Shown: piece after piece, positions 8,988 through 17,152 of the stretch
Numbering within the stretch: position 1 is the stretch's first letter
How the letters are laid out: every line of letters starts with the position of its first letter
Assembly (NCBI RefSeq): GCF_041228105.1
Contig: NZ_CP166097.1
Coordinates: 4,030,001-4,094,000 of the forward strand
Source: Pectobacterium aroidearum
GTDB lineage: Bacteria > Pseudomonadota > Gammaproteobacteria > Enterobacterales > Enterobacteriaceae
DNA length: 64,000 nt
Reading direction: 5' to 3'
The notes under the pieces: model-generated
Database searches by the model: none
Told to the model about the DNA's origin: nothing
What the model saw: the letters and a program-made list of their open reading frames with translations, nothing else
Translations under genes and position numbers: made by a program

Positions 8988-10079
8988 ATGACCGCGATTC
9001 CCTTACCGTTTATCACCGCACTTCTGTTGGTTATTTTGTTTTTTCGCATCCGATTTCTGGATATTCAGCACAATCTTCCTGACAAGAACACCAAAAAACG
9101 CAATGCCAAGACGGAAGCGGTCTTCATCGGCGTGAGCTGTCTTGCTCTGACGCTGGTGGCATTACGCTGGGGTAGCCACATGGCTTTACCCCTGTTTATC
9201 CAACCTGCGATTGCCGCATCAATTCCGCCTCTGCTATGGCTTTGCCTTTTCCCCCGCAGCGAGAAGAAATCTGAGGATCTACCTCGCAGACGCGGCAGTT
9301 CTCTCGGGCATCTGTTACCACCTTTACTCATTCTTGGCGCAAACGCCGTCCAAAGCAGAACGTCCATTCCGCTCATCGATATAACGCTGGTGAGTATTTA
9401 CTTCGTTTATGGAGTCGCGCTGATTTACACCGCCCGCCTTCTTCAAACACCAGCGTCTATGTGGAAACGCGCGCCGTTTATCGCCGGGCTGTATATGCTG
9501 CTCTCCGGCGCGATTGATATGGTGATTGCACTGGATATCGCGTTCTACAGCGGCAGCCGCGCGACGACCATCATCACCGCATTCCATCTTGTCATGCTGG
9601 CGATATTGACCCTGCTGATCGTCACACACCGTACGGTGCCGCTAGAGGGACTTGTCCCGCCAACTGACCCGAAACCCGAAGCACCGCCTGCCACCGAAGA
9701 CGAACACCAGCTCGCAAAAGCGTTAGATGATTTCATCCGCACTCATGCGCTGTATACCGATCCGGGCATGACGCTTCAGCGTCTGAGTAGACGCATGGGC
9801 ATACCGCTCCGACGCTTGTCCGAAACCATCAACCGCGTTCACGGTCGTAATTTTTCTCAGGTGATGAACGAATATCGCATCGAGGAGGCTAAGCGCCTCC
9901 TCAGTGAAACAGATGACCGAGTTACGGATATCATGCTGGCCAGCGGATTTCAGACCAAATCAAACTTCAACCGCGAATTTCTGCGGCTAACGGGAATGAG
10001 CCCCAGCGTCTGGCGTAGTCAGTACCCACTTCGGGAACAGGTTACGGCTTCCGCCACGCCGCCTGAAGAAACTCGCTGA
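8988..10079 (+). CDS. Membrane-anchored AraC-family transcription regulator
   Basis: The N-terminal ~215 residues contain several hydrophobic helices (starting IPLPFITALLLVILFF, with others near residues 45-90, 110-150 and 165-215), followed by a Pro-rich linker (PTDPKPEAPPATED). A C-terminal AraC-type DNA-binding domain spans about 235-345, with two helix-turn-helix units (MTLQRLSRRMGIPLRRLS; VTDIMLASGFQTKSNFNREF). Such proteins are believed to sense a signal in the membrane. The last 38 bases overlap the end of the convergent hydrolase gene. Targets unknown; the neighbouring hydrolase is one candidate. Confidence 0.85.
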   Translation: MTAIPLPFITALLLVILFFRIRFLDIQHNLPDKNTKKRNAKTEAVFIGVSCLALTLVALRWGSHMALPLFIQPAIAASIPPLLWLCLFPRSEKKSEDLPRRRGSSLGHLLPPLLILGANAVQSRTSIPLIDITLVSIYFVYGVALIYTARLLQTPASMWKRAPFIAGLYMLLSGAIDMVIALDIAFYSGSRATTIITAFHLVMLAILTLLIVTHRTVPLEGLVPPTDPKPEAPPATEDEHQLAKALDDFIRTHALYTDPGMTLQRLSRRMGIPLRRLSETINRVHGRNFSQVMNEYRIEEAKRLLSETDDRVTDIMLASGFQTKSNFNREFLRLTGMSPSVWRSQYPLREQVTASATPPEETR

Positions 10080-11085
10080 CATCTTTCGCGACTTCCTGAT
10101 GGATCTGCTCACGCGAGCGTTCACCGCCGTCAAGACAGATCATGCCGTCTCCCGGGTTCTCGGCGTTGATAATCTCAACGGCACCCGGTTTACAACGCTG
10201 CATGAAGCTAAAATGCGTCGCGTCGGCAATTTCCTTATACGCTGAGTGCGCTGGCGGCAGCTTCCGCGCCAGATCGTGAGACTCCAGTTCGGCAGGCAGT
10301 TCTTCATTGGGATACCCCGCCGCCATGATCAAGACGGGAATATTGATTGCCGCCAGACTCTCTGCGGTAATTCCTCTCGCCAGCCCCATATCCAGGGAAA
10401 TCACGGCGCTAATACGCGGATCCACCAGTGGTTTATCAAGCTGTGTACGCGATGCGGCATTTTTTGCAACCTGCATCTTTTCATAGACTTTACAGGACGC
10501 CAGCCCGGCGTGCGTCAGACAATCCTTCTCAAATTGCTCCGTACTAAAGCGCCCACCAGCAAGCTCAAGCACCGTCCATCCACCGAGTGAGTGACCGACA
10601 GCAGCGATCCGTTTCTCGTCAACTCGCCCCGTCTTTTCTGACGCAGCCAGTAATGCGGTGACAACGCGGCTGATGTCATGAGGACGTTGCCACAATTCCT
10701 GCGCCTTCTCGGTCCGCATATCTTTAGTGGTGGTTCCGGGATGATTAGGGGCAGCGACAATATAGCCTTGTTTAACCAACGCCTGTGCCAGCCAGAGTTG
10801 ATTAAGCCAGTTCCCACCGTAACCGTGCGAAACCACAATCAAAGGATGTTCACCTGATTCAGGCGTGGCATTTTTACTCACCGTTATGCCGGGAAAGACG
10901 GCGTTTTCGCCAATGGTCGTCGCCTGCGATGATGACGAAACCGGATAAAAGACGGCGACGTCTAACGACCTGTTATTGCCCTCATCCGCTAACGTTATCT
11001 GTTGAAAGCCAATGCCAGTGTTTGCCAGAACGGCAAAGCTGAGTAGTAAATTAGTGACTAAACCTATCGTGATACGCCATGTCAT
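10042..11085 (-). CDS. Secreted alpha/beta hydrolase (dienelactone hydrolase/PAF-acetylhydrolase-like)
   Basis: 347-residue protein with an N-terminal signal or anchor (IGLVTNLLLSFAVLANT), so probably periplasmic. The hydrolase core shows the nucleophile elbow GHSLGG with Ser166, an oxyanion-side VVSHGYGGN, an Asp candidate in the strand LIMAAGYPNEE region, and His in DATHFSF. The substrate cannot be told from sequence; the family includes lipid esterases and dienelactone hydrolase-like enzymes. ATG at 11083-11085 is preceded by GGAG. Its stop lies inside the convergent regulator gene. Confidence 0.85.
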   Translation of the reverse strand: MTWRITIGLVTNLLLSFAVLANTGIGFQQITLADEGNNRSLDVAVFYPVSSSSQATTIGENAVFPGITVSKNATPESGEHPLIVVSHGYGGNWLNQLWLAQALVKQGYIVAAPNHPGTTTKDMRTEKAQELWQRPHDISRVVTALLAASEKTGRVDEKRIAAVGHSLGGWTVLELAGGRFSTEQFEKDCLTHAGLASCKVYEKMQVAKNAASRTQLDKPLVDPRISAVISLDMGLARGITAESLAAINIPVLIMAAGYPNEELPAELESHDLARKLPPAHSAYKEIADATHFSFMQRCKPGAVEIINAENPGDGMICLDGGERSREQIHQEVAKDVSEFLQAAWRKP

Positions 11086-11198
11086 ACCTATTTCTCCGAA
11101 GTTTCTGCTTTGTGAAAAATAGCATGTATAACAATAGCTTTCTTCCCTGTGCGACCTAAAACGCTATTTAGTACCTTGCTGTAGTACACAAAAAACTG

Positions 11199-11218
11199 CG
11201 GCCAGCATGTGCTGGCCG
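11199..11218. terminator. Palindromic stem-loop
   Basis: CGGCCAGC/GCTGGCCG with an ATGT loop. It lies in the gap between the Tm-1-type operon end (11301) and the hydrolase start (11085), both on the minus strand. It can serve as transcription stop for the former. Confidence 0.6.
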
Positions 11219-11300
11219 TATTCCCTGATATTGGCGCAAAATTTACCCGTCGTTCTTCCCACTTCAAGAAGTCCATTAGGTATAGAACCAAAAAAGTCTA

Positions 11301-12134
11301 TTAACGTTTAATTTTTTTAAATTGCTGTGTTGTAGCCGTTAACGCGGTTTCTGTCGGCAGCCGCTCCATTGAGCTGGCACCGTAAAAACCATCGCATTGC
11401 GGGCAGTGATCCATAATGAACTGTGCGTCCTGCGGTGTTGAAATCGGCCCGCCGTGGCACAGAACAATCACATCTTTACGTATCGCTTTCGCCTCATTCG
11501 CCCAGTGATTAATCAACGGAACGCAATCTGCAAGATTCAGTGCAGTTTCCGCCCCAATGTTGCCACCGGTGGTTAACCCCATGTGCGGCACAATAATGTC
11601 CGCCCCCGCTTTCGTCATCGCGACAGCGTCCTCCGCACTGAACACATAAGGTGTGGTCAGCATGTCTTTTTCATGTGCCAGACGAATCATGTCCACTTCC
11701 AACGCATACCCCATGCCGGTTTCTTCCAGGTTGGCGCGGAAATTACCGTCGATCAGCCCAACGGTTGGGAAGTTTTGCACGCCAGAGAAACCCAGCGCTT
11801 TCAGGTCATCCAGAAATTTATCAAACTGACAGAAAGGATCGGTGCCGTTCACACCCGCCAGCACTGGCGTATGTTTCACAACGGGCAGAACTTCTTTCGC
11901 CATATCCACGACAATCTCATTCGCGTTGCCGTAAGCTAACAGGCCAGCCAGAGAGCCTCTCCCCGCCATGCGATAGCGCCCGGAGTTGTAGATCACAATC
12001 AGATCGATACCGCCCGCTTCTTCACATTTTGCAGACAGCCCCGTTCCCGCGCCGCCCCCGATAATCGGCTCGCGGCGGGCGATCATTTCGCGGAATTTTG
12101 CCAGCAGTTCCTGACGATTCATGCCTGACTTCAT
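11301..12134 (-). CDS. TIM-barrel 'phosphoenolpyruvate hydrolase-like' protein (Tm-1 C-terminal-domain homologue)
   Basis: 277-residue cytoplasmic (beta/alpha)8 protein related to the PEP mutase/phosphoenolpyruvate hydrolase group: [16 protein letters not shown] near the start, [11 protein letters not shown] about residue 92, [13 protein letters not shown] about 185, VIVLCHGGP about 222. It lies 13 bases after the UPF0261/Tm-1-like gene in the same operon. In tomato the viral resistance protein Tm-1 has these two modules fused in one chain (UPF0261 first, TIM barrel second), so this is the split bacterial arrangement. Biochemical activity is not established. Confidence 0.88.
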   Translation of the reverse strand: MKSGMNRQELLAKFREMIARREPIIGGGAGTGLSAKCEEAGGIDLIVIYNSGRYRMAGRGSLAGLLAYGNANEIVVDMAKEVLPVVKHTPVLAGVNGTDPFCQFDKFLDDLKALGFSGVQNFPTVGLIDGNFRANLEETGMGYALEVDMIRLAHEKDMLTTPYVFSAEDAVAMTKAGADIIVPHMGLTTGGNIGAETALNLADCVPLINHWANEAKAIRKDVIVLCHGGPISTPQDAQFIMDHCPQCDGFYGASSMERLPTETALTATTQQFKKIKR

Positions 12135-12147
12135 ACTTTTTCCCTTC

Positions 12148-13371
12148 TTATTTCACTAACGCCCGAAACGCATCGACAGCCGCATGGGCAAATAAAGGAT
12201 CGTTAATATGGAAAGGCAGACGAATAATCTTTCGTCTTGCCGTTTGCTGCACGACGCTCTCCAGCGTGCTGATAAACACGTCACGCGCTTCCGGATGCCA
12301 GAATGCTTGTTCCGGCGCATCCAGCGCAGAGAAGCCGCCTTCGGGGATCAGGAAGCGCACTTCGCCTTCACAGCGGTTAAGCTTCTCCCCAATCCAGCGC
12401 GCCATCGCGATATTCTCGTCTATTGTGGTACGCATCAGAGTGACCTGTGCGTTGTGGTTGTAGAACAGACGATGCGCGTATTTCTCCGGTATGCTGGCGG
12501 GGGCGCCAAAATTCACCATGTCCAGCGCCCCGCAGGATGCCACGTAAGGCACCCGCGTCTTGGCTATCGCGTCAAACCGTTCCGGCCCGCAGGCCAGCAC
12601 GCCATCAAACAGTAAATCACACACTTCCGTCGTCGTGAGATCGAGCACGCCAGTGAGCAAATGGCTGTCCACCAGCTTTTCCATCGCTTTCCCGCCGCTG
12701 CCCGTCGCATGAAAAACCAGACAGTCAAACTCCGCTTCCAGCAATGCACTGGCTTCCTGAATGCACGGCGTCGTTACGCCAAACATGGTCAAGCCAATCG
12801 CGGGCTTATCTTCATGATGTTCCTGAATATGAAACTTCACAGCGCCGGCGATCTGGTGCGCCGCGTTGCCAAGAACCTGACGAGAAATGCGGTTCAGACC
12901 CGCTACATCAGTAACGGAATACATCATGCTGATGTCGCTGGCACCGATGTAGCCGGAGATATCGCCGGAAGCCATCGTCGACACCATCAGTTTCGGCATG
13001 CCAATCGGTAATGCCTGCATCGCGGGCGTGATCAACGCCGTACCGCCGGAGCCGCCCAGCCCGATTACCCCGGCAATATCATCGCGGGACAACATAAAGT
13101 GCTCAAACGCAACGGCCATGGCACCAATTGCCTGACCTCTGTCATGGCAAAACACGGCTGATGCGCCCTGTGGGTGGTACGATGCCACCGTTTCTGCGCT
13201 GATATCTATCGTCTCTGACACCCGAGCATCCGTTGACGGACGTGTCGTTGACAGATCGACCGTGACGGTTTTCAAGCCTGTCGCGGCAATCAGATCGCGA
13301 ACGTAAATCTGTTCTTTCCCTTTAGTATCAGCTGTACTTGCAATATAAACGCTGCCAACTTTACTTCCCAC
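12148..13371 (-). CDS. Tm-1-like ATP-binding domain protein (UPF0261)
   Basis: 407-residue cytoplasmic protein of the UPF0261/Tm-1-like family, whose tomato member binds ATP. Features: [12 protein letters not shown] at the N-terminus, the glycine-rich [14 protein letters not shown] near residue 105, [11 protein letters not shown] near 195 and [14 protein letters not shown] near 220. The start is GTG at 13369-13371, supported by GGAG seven bases upstream. It is first in a two-gene operon with the TIM-barrel gene and faces a TetR gene across a gap carrying two matching palindromes, so it is probably TetR-repressed. Confidence 0.88.
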   Translation of the reverse strand: MGSKVGSVYIASTADTKGKEQIYVRDLIAATGLKTVTVDLSTTRPSTDARVSETIDISAETVASYHPQGASAVFCHDRGQAIGAMAVAFEHFMLSRDDIAGVIGLGGSGGTALITPAMQALPIGMPKLMVSTMASGDISGYIGASDISMMYSVTDVAGLNRISRQVLGNAAHQIAGAVKFHIQEHHEDKPAIGLTMFGVTTPCIQEASALLEAEFDCLVFHATGSGGKAMEKLVDSHLLTGVLDLTTTEVCDLLFDGVLACGPERFDAIAKTRVPYVASCGALDMVNFGAPASIPEKYAHRLFYNHNAQVTLMRTTIDENIAMARWIGEKLNRCEGEVRFLIPEGGFSALDAPEQAFWHPEARDVFISTLESVVQQTARRKIIRLPFHINDPLFAHAAVDAFRALVK

Positions 13372-13468
13372 TTGGTCTCCCTCCTACCATTAGTGAAACG
13401 ATTAACAGATTGATATAAATAACAATTACAAGAAACCAAAAACAGATAAGATTAATTTGTCGCCATAT

Positions 13469-13526
13469 TGAGACTTGAGTATCAGAAAGACAAATCATTA
13501 AACACCCAAATGAGACAAAAGTCTCA
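13469..13526. promoter_or_regulatory. Paired TetR-type operators
   Basis: TGAGACAAAAGTCTCA (13511-13526) is a perfect 6-bp-arm palindrome. TGAGACTTGAGTATCA (13469-13484) is the same site with one arm mismatch, 42 bases away (about four helical turns). They sit in the gap between the Tm-1-like operon and the divergent TetR gene, nearer the former, and are the likely binding sites of that TetR. Confidence 0.75.
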
Positions 13527-13659
13527 AAATGTTATGTACGGCATTACATTAACAGTAAGAAAGCTTGACGTGGCACAAGAATCACTCAATTTGCTATAGT
13601 TCTGGCGATAACGCCGTGCTGCCCGATAGCTTCCGGCCCGAAAATTCAATGAGGTCTAT

Positions 13660-14289
13660 GTGATTGAACGGGATGAAAAACTGACATCAACACGGGCGAA
13701 AACCCGTCGTTTATTGATTGATACCGCCATGAATATGTTCGACCAAGGCATATTCCCCTCCATTACCGATGTTGCCGCTGCGGCTCAGCTTTCACGCGCG
13801 ACGGCTTATCGTTATTTTCCGACGCAAAGTGCGTTAGTCTCCGCCGTGGTCGGCGAAAGCCTCGGCCCCATTCTGGCGTGGCACCCGACACAGCCAGACG
13901 CCAGAGAACGCGTTGCCGAACTGCTGCATTTTGCTTACCCCAGGATGCTGGAACATGAAGGCGCGCTGCGTGCCGCCTTGCATCTGTCACTGCAACAATG
14001 GGCCGACCGCCGTTCTAATCGCCTCCACACGGATACGCTGACGCGTGGCAATCGTAAACGTCTGCTCAAGATTGCAACTGAACCGCTGGAAGGGAAAATC
14101 ACGCCGGAAGCACAACAGCGGGTGATTTATGCCTTATCCCTCATTTACGGTTCCGAGGTTTTTCTGGTGCTGAAAGATATCTGGCATCTGGAAGAAGACA
14201 GTATTCAGGATGTGACGCAGTGGGTCGCCAAAGCCATTTTACGGCAGGCTGAAGAGGATGCCGCGCAGGCCAATTCACCCAAAACCTAA
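13660..14289 (+). CDS. TetR-family regulator of the Tm-1-like operon
   Basis: 209-residue regulator. The N-terminal TetR helix-turn-helix spans about residues 12-60 (FPSITDVAAAAQLSRATAYRYFPTQ with the typical RATAYRYF recognition helix). The rest is a helical ligand-binding domain of unknown specificity. The start is GTG at 13660 with GAGG six bases upstream. Divergent orientation and the two palindromes in the shared gap suggest it controls the Tm-1-like pair and itself. Confidence 0.88.
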   Translation: MIERDEKLTSTRAKTRRLLIDTAMNMFDQGIFPSITDVAAAAQLSRATAYRYFPTQSALVSAVVGESLGPILAWHPTQPDARERVAELLHFAYPRMLEHEGALRAALHLSLQQWADRRSNRLHTDTLTRGNRKRLLKIATEPLEGKITPEAQQRVIYALSLIYGSEVFLVLKDIWHLEEDSIQDVTQWVAKAILRQAEEDAAQANSPKT

Positions 14290-14365
14290 TGAATACACTC
14301 ACGCTGCATCCCGCCATGTGGCTGGATGCGCAGCAATGGAAGAACACACGTTGCCAAGGGAACAC

Positions 14366-15109
14366 ATGATGCTGAAAGGTAGACGCGCGATTGTCACGGG
14401 CGGTGGCCGCGATTTTGGACAAGCGGTATCCGTCTGGCTGGCTCGCGAAGGGGTAAAGGTCGATCTTTGCGCCCGCAAACTGGACGATGCGCAGGCCAGC
14501 GTAGACATCATTCATCAGGAGGGCGGCACAGCTCGCGCCTATCAGTGCGATATCGCCAATCCTGATTCGGTCAGGGATTTTTCCGCACAACTGCTGGAAG
14601 ACAGCACGCCCGTCGATATTCTGGTGCTAAGCGCCGCACAATGGCTGGAAGGCGCGTTGGGGGAAGAAGACACCGATACGGATATCGTCAGCACCATCAA
14701 CTCCGGCCTGACCGGATCTATCCTGCTCACCAAAGCGCTATTGCCGAGCTTACGCCGTTCACCAAGCGCCGATATTCTGGCGATGATTTCGGTCTGCGGC
14801 CTACCGCAGTTCCACGATTCTATCGCTCACCCTGCGTTCTTTGCTGCCAAGCACGGCATGAGCGGCTTTAGCCAGAATCTGGCGCACCATGTCGCACAGG
14901 AAAACATTCGCGTGACAGGGTTTTATCCGCCAGATTTCGAAGTCACCGGCCTGGATGACTATCCAACTAGCGAGGAAAAAATGGGCGAGCACCTGCTGAA
15001 TGCCCGCTCGATATGGGAAGCGATGCGTTTCGTACTCATCCAGCCGCGCAGTTGCCATATCAACGCCATCCATTTTCAAGGACCAACGCGCGCAGATGTC
15101 GGCGCGTAA
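14366..15109 (+). CDS. Atypical short-chain dehydrogenase/reductase lacking catalytic Tyr
   Basis: 247-residue SDR-fold protein starting MMLKGRRAIVTG. The dinucleotide motif is TGGGRDFG, with Asp at the middle Gly of TGxxxGxG. Ser142 (MISVCG) is present, but the YxxxK active site reads FFAAK: Phe158 replaces the catalytic Tyr while Lys162 remains. Classical oxidoreductase activity is therefore doubtful; it may be a binding or regulatory protein. ATG at 14366 follows AAGGGA and matches the family N-terminus. It lies 76 bases after the TetR gene, probably co-transcribed. Confidence 0.82.
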   Translation: MMLKGRRAIVTGGGRDFGQAVSVWLAREGVKVDLCARKLDDAQASVDIIHQEGGTARAYQCDIANPDSVRDFSAQLLEDSTPVDILVLSAAQWLEGALGEEDTDTDIVSTINSGLTGSILLTKALLPSLRRSPSADILAMISVCGLPQFHDSIAHPAFFAAKHGMSGFSQNLAHHVAQENIRVTGFYPPDFEVTGLDDYPTSEEKMGEHLLNARSIWEAMRFVLIQPRSCHINAIHFQGPTRADVGA

Positions 15110-15425
15110 ACTGTTGCTTTTTTTTGCTTTTCCCGTCCCGGTCTTGCTCGCCTAACCGGGGCGGTAATATTTCCCGTCTGATGCCCCGCCCCCCACACCA
15201 TCACGCTCTGACACACTTTCCCTTTATCCATTTTTTGCCACAGCACACAGGAAAAGGTAGCATCGCTGCCGTTGTTTTCTGCCATGCGGCTTACCACGCG
15301 CAACGCACCGAAGGGTGGCGGACATAAAAAATGTCGCAGGCGAAAACATAATTTCTTGAATTTGAAATAATAATAGTGAACGCATCGCCACAGGGTGCGT
15401 GACAGACAGGAAAATACCAACATCA
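15110..15425. other. Non-coding gap before ansP
   Basis: About 315 bases without a credible gene between the SDR-like gene and ansP. The last 90 bases are AT-rich and probably hold the ansP promoter. No clear operator or hairpin stood out. Confidence 0.5.
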
Positions 15426-16877
15426 ATGACACAACATTCCTCCCCTCATAGCGAGCATCATGCCGCCGGGCAACGCCTCCACGAAAAGGGTTATCACCAA
15501 AGTATCGGCAACCGCCACGTACAGATGATCGCGATCGGCGGCTCTATCGGCACCGGGTTATTTCTTGGCGCGGGTGCGCGTCTGCAAATGGCTGGGCCCG
15601 CGCTGGCGCTGGTCTATCTGGTTTGCGGTATCTTCTCTTTTTTCATCCTACGTGCTCTGGGTGAGCTGATCGTTCATCGCCCCACCAGCGGTAGCTTCGT
15701 CTCGTATTCACGCGAGTTTCTGGGTGAAAAGGCCTCCTACGTGGCTGGCTGGATGTACTTCCTCAACTGGGCGATGACCGGGATTGTCGACATCACCGCC
15801 GTCGCGCTCTACATGCACTACTGGGGCACCTTTGCCGATGTCCCGCAGTGGCTGTTCGCGCTGGGTGCGTTATCCATCGTCACGCTGATGAACCTGATTG
15901 GCGTGAAGTGGTTTGCCGAAATGGAGTTCTGGTTCGCGCTAATTAAGGTTGCGGCCATCGCCATTTTTCTGGTGGTCGGTACGGTCTATCTTGGCACGGG
16001 CAGTCCGCTGGACGGCAACACACCCGGCCTGCACCTGATTACCGATAACGGCGGCCTGTTCCCACACGGTATTCTGCCCGCGCTGGTGCTGGTTCAGGGG
16101 GTGATATTTGCCTTTGCCGGCATCGAGATCATCGGGACAACCGCAGGCGAATGTAAAGACCCGGAGAAAGTGCTGCCGAAAGCGGTCAACAGCGTCATCT
16201 GGCGTATCGGCCTGTTCTACGTCGGTTCTGTCGCGCTGTTGGTCTGCCTGCTGCCGTGGAACGCTTATCAGGCGGGACAAAGCCCGTTCGTCACCTTCTT
16301 CAGCAAGCTGGGCGTGCCCTATATCGGCACGATCATGAATATCGTGGTGCTGTCCGCCGCGCTGTCCAGCCTGAACTCCGGCTTGTACTCGACGGGGCGC
16401 ATCCTGCGCTCGCTGTCGCTGGGTGGCTCGGCACCCGCGTTCCTGTCGAAAATGAGCACGCAGTCTGTGCCCTATACCGGTATTTTGGTCACGGTCGGCA
16501 TCCACATTATCGGTGTGGTGCTGAACTACGTGGTGCCTTCGCAGGTGTTCGAGATCGTTCTGAATATCGCTTCGCTCGGCATTATCTGTTCCTGGGCGTT
16601 CATCATTCTGTGCCAAATGCAGCTGCGCAAAGCGATTCGTCAGGGGAAAGCCAAACCGGTGGCATTCAAAATGCCCGGTGCGCCCGTGACATCGTGGCTG
16701 ACACTGGCTTTTCTGGTAAGCGTGTTAGGATTGATGGCGTTTGATTACCCGAACGGCACCTGGACGATTGCGACGATTCCGGTATTGACGATCATGCTAA
16801 TTATCGGCTGGCGCGGGCTGAAAAAGCAGCGTGAAGCCGTGGCGCTCGCCGACCAGCAGGAATCCAGCCTGCGTTAA
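15426..16877 (+). CDS. ansP: L-asparagine permease AnsP
   Basis: Inner-membrane amino acid/proton symporter of the APC superfamily with 12 expected transmembrane helices (483 residues). The first helix carries the substrate-binding motif IGGSIGTGLFLGAG. Long stretches, e.g. GASARLQ-type GARLQMAGPALALVYL, RPTSGSFVSY, AGWMYFLNWAMTGI, AGECKDPEKVLPKA, agree closely with what I know of E. coli AnsP rather than CycA or ProY. The ATG at 15426 was chosen because the cytoplasmic N-terminus then has the usual length. Followed by a strong terminator. Confidence 0.92.
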   Translation: MTQHSSPHSEHHAAGQRLHEKGYHQSIGNRHVQMIAIGGSIGTGLFLGAGARLQMAGPALALVYLVCGIFSFFILRALGELIVHRPTSGSFVSYSREFLGEKASYVAGWMYFLNWAMTGIVDITAVALYMHYWGTFADVPQWLFALGALSIVTLMNLIGVKWFAEMEFWFALIKVAAIAIFLVVGTVYLGTGSPLDGNTPGLHLITDNGGLFPHGILPALVLVQGVIFAFAGIEIIGTTAGECKDPEKVLPKAVNSVIWRIGLFYVGSVALLVCLLPWNAYQAGQSPFVTFFSKLGVPYIGTIMNIVVLSAALSSLNSGLYSTGRILRSLSLGGSAPAFLSKMSTQSVPYTGILVTVGIHIIGVVLNYVVPSQVFEIVLNIASLGIICSWAFIILCQMQLRKAIRQGKAKPVAFKMPGAPVTSWLTLAFLVSVLGLMAFDYPNGTWTIATIPVLTIMLIIGWRGLKKQREAVALADQQESSLR

Positions 16878-16885
16878 GACAGAAA

Positions 16886-16915
16886 AAACTCAGGCTCGTT
16901 TCCGAGCCTGAGTTT
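16886..16915. terminator. Strong terminator after ansP
   Basis: 13-bp perfect stem AAACTCAGGCTCG/CGAGCCTGAGTTT with a 4-base loop, nine bases after the ansP stop. A-rich on one side and T on the other, so it may work in both directions. Confidence 0.9.
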
Positions 16916-16940
16916 GAGGTTACTGACAAAGTCCGTAGAG

Positions 16941-17121
16941 CGGTAGTAACGGATAGATCGTAAAGACGCTGTGAATACGTCCATGTACGCTCGGCTTGCG
17001 CAGATATGAATCTCATCCCTGAGATTCACCCTTTCAGGGCCGTCGCAAGCGACGTTCAAAAACGTTCCTGACGTTTTTGTCCCTGGCGCAAACGCTTTAC
17101 TCTTCTATTCCGTTACTCCCG
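16941..17121. repeat. MITE-like dispersed repeat, long copy
   Basis: 181-bp element with imperfect terminal inverted repeats of about 30 bp: left end CGGTAGTAACGGATAGATCG, right end (reverse complement) CGGGAGTAACGGAATAGAAG. Both continue into GTAAAG(A)CG. Its outer ~50 bp on each side match the element at 56882-56985 in inverse orientation; the centre differs and contains further palindromes (AATCTCATCCCTGAGATT; AAAAACGTTCCTGACGTTTTT). No open frame. Lies between ansP and speC. Confidence 0.75.
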
Positions 17122-17152
17122 TTTTCATTCGGTAAATAGGCTATAAATGTAA

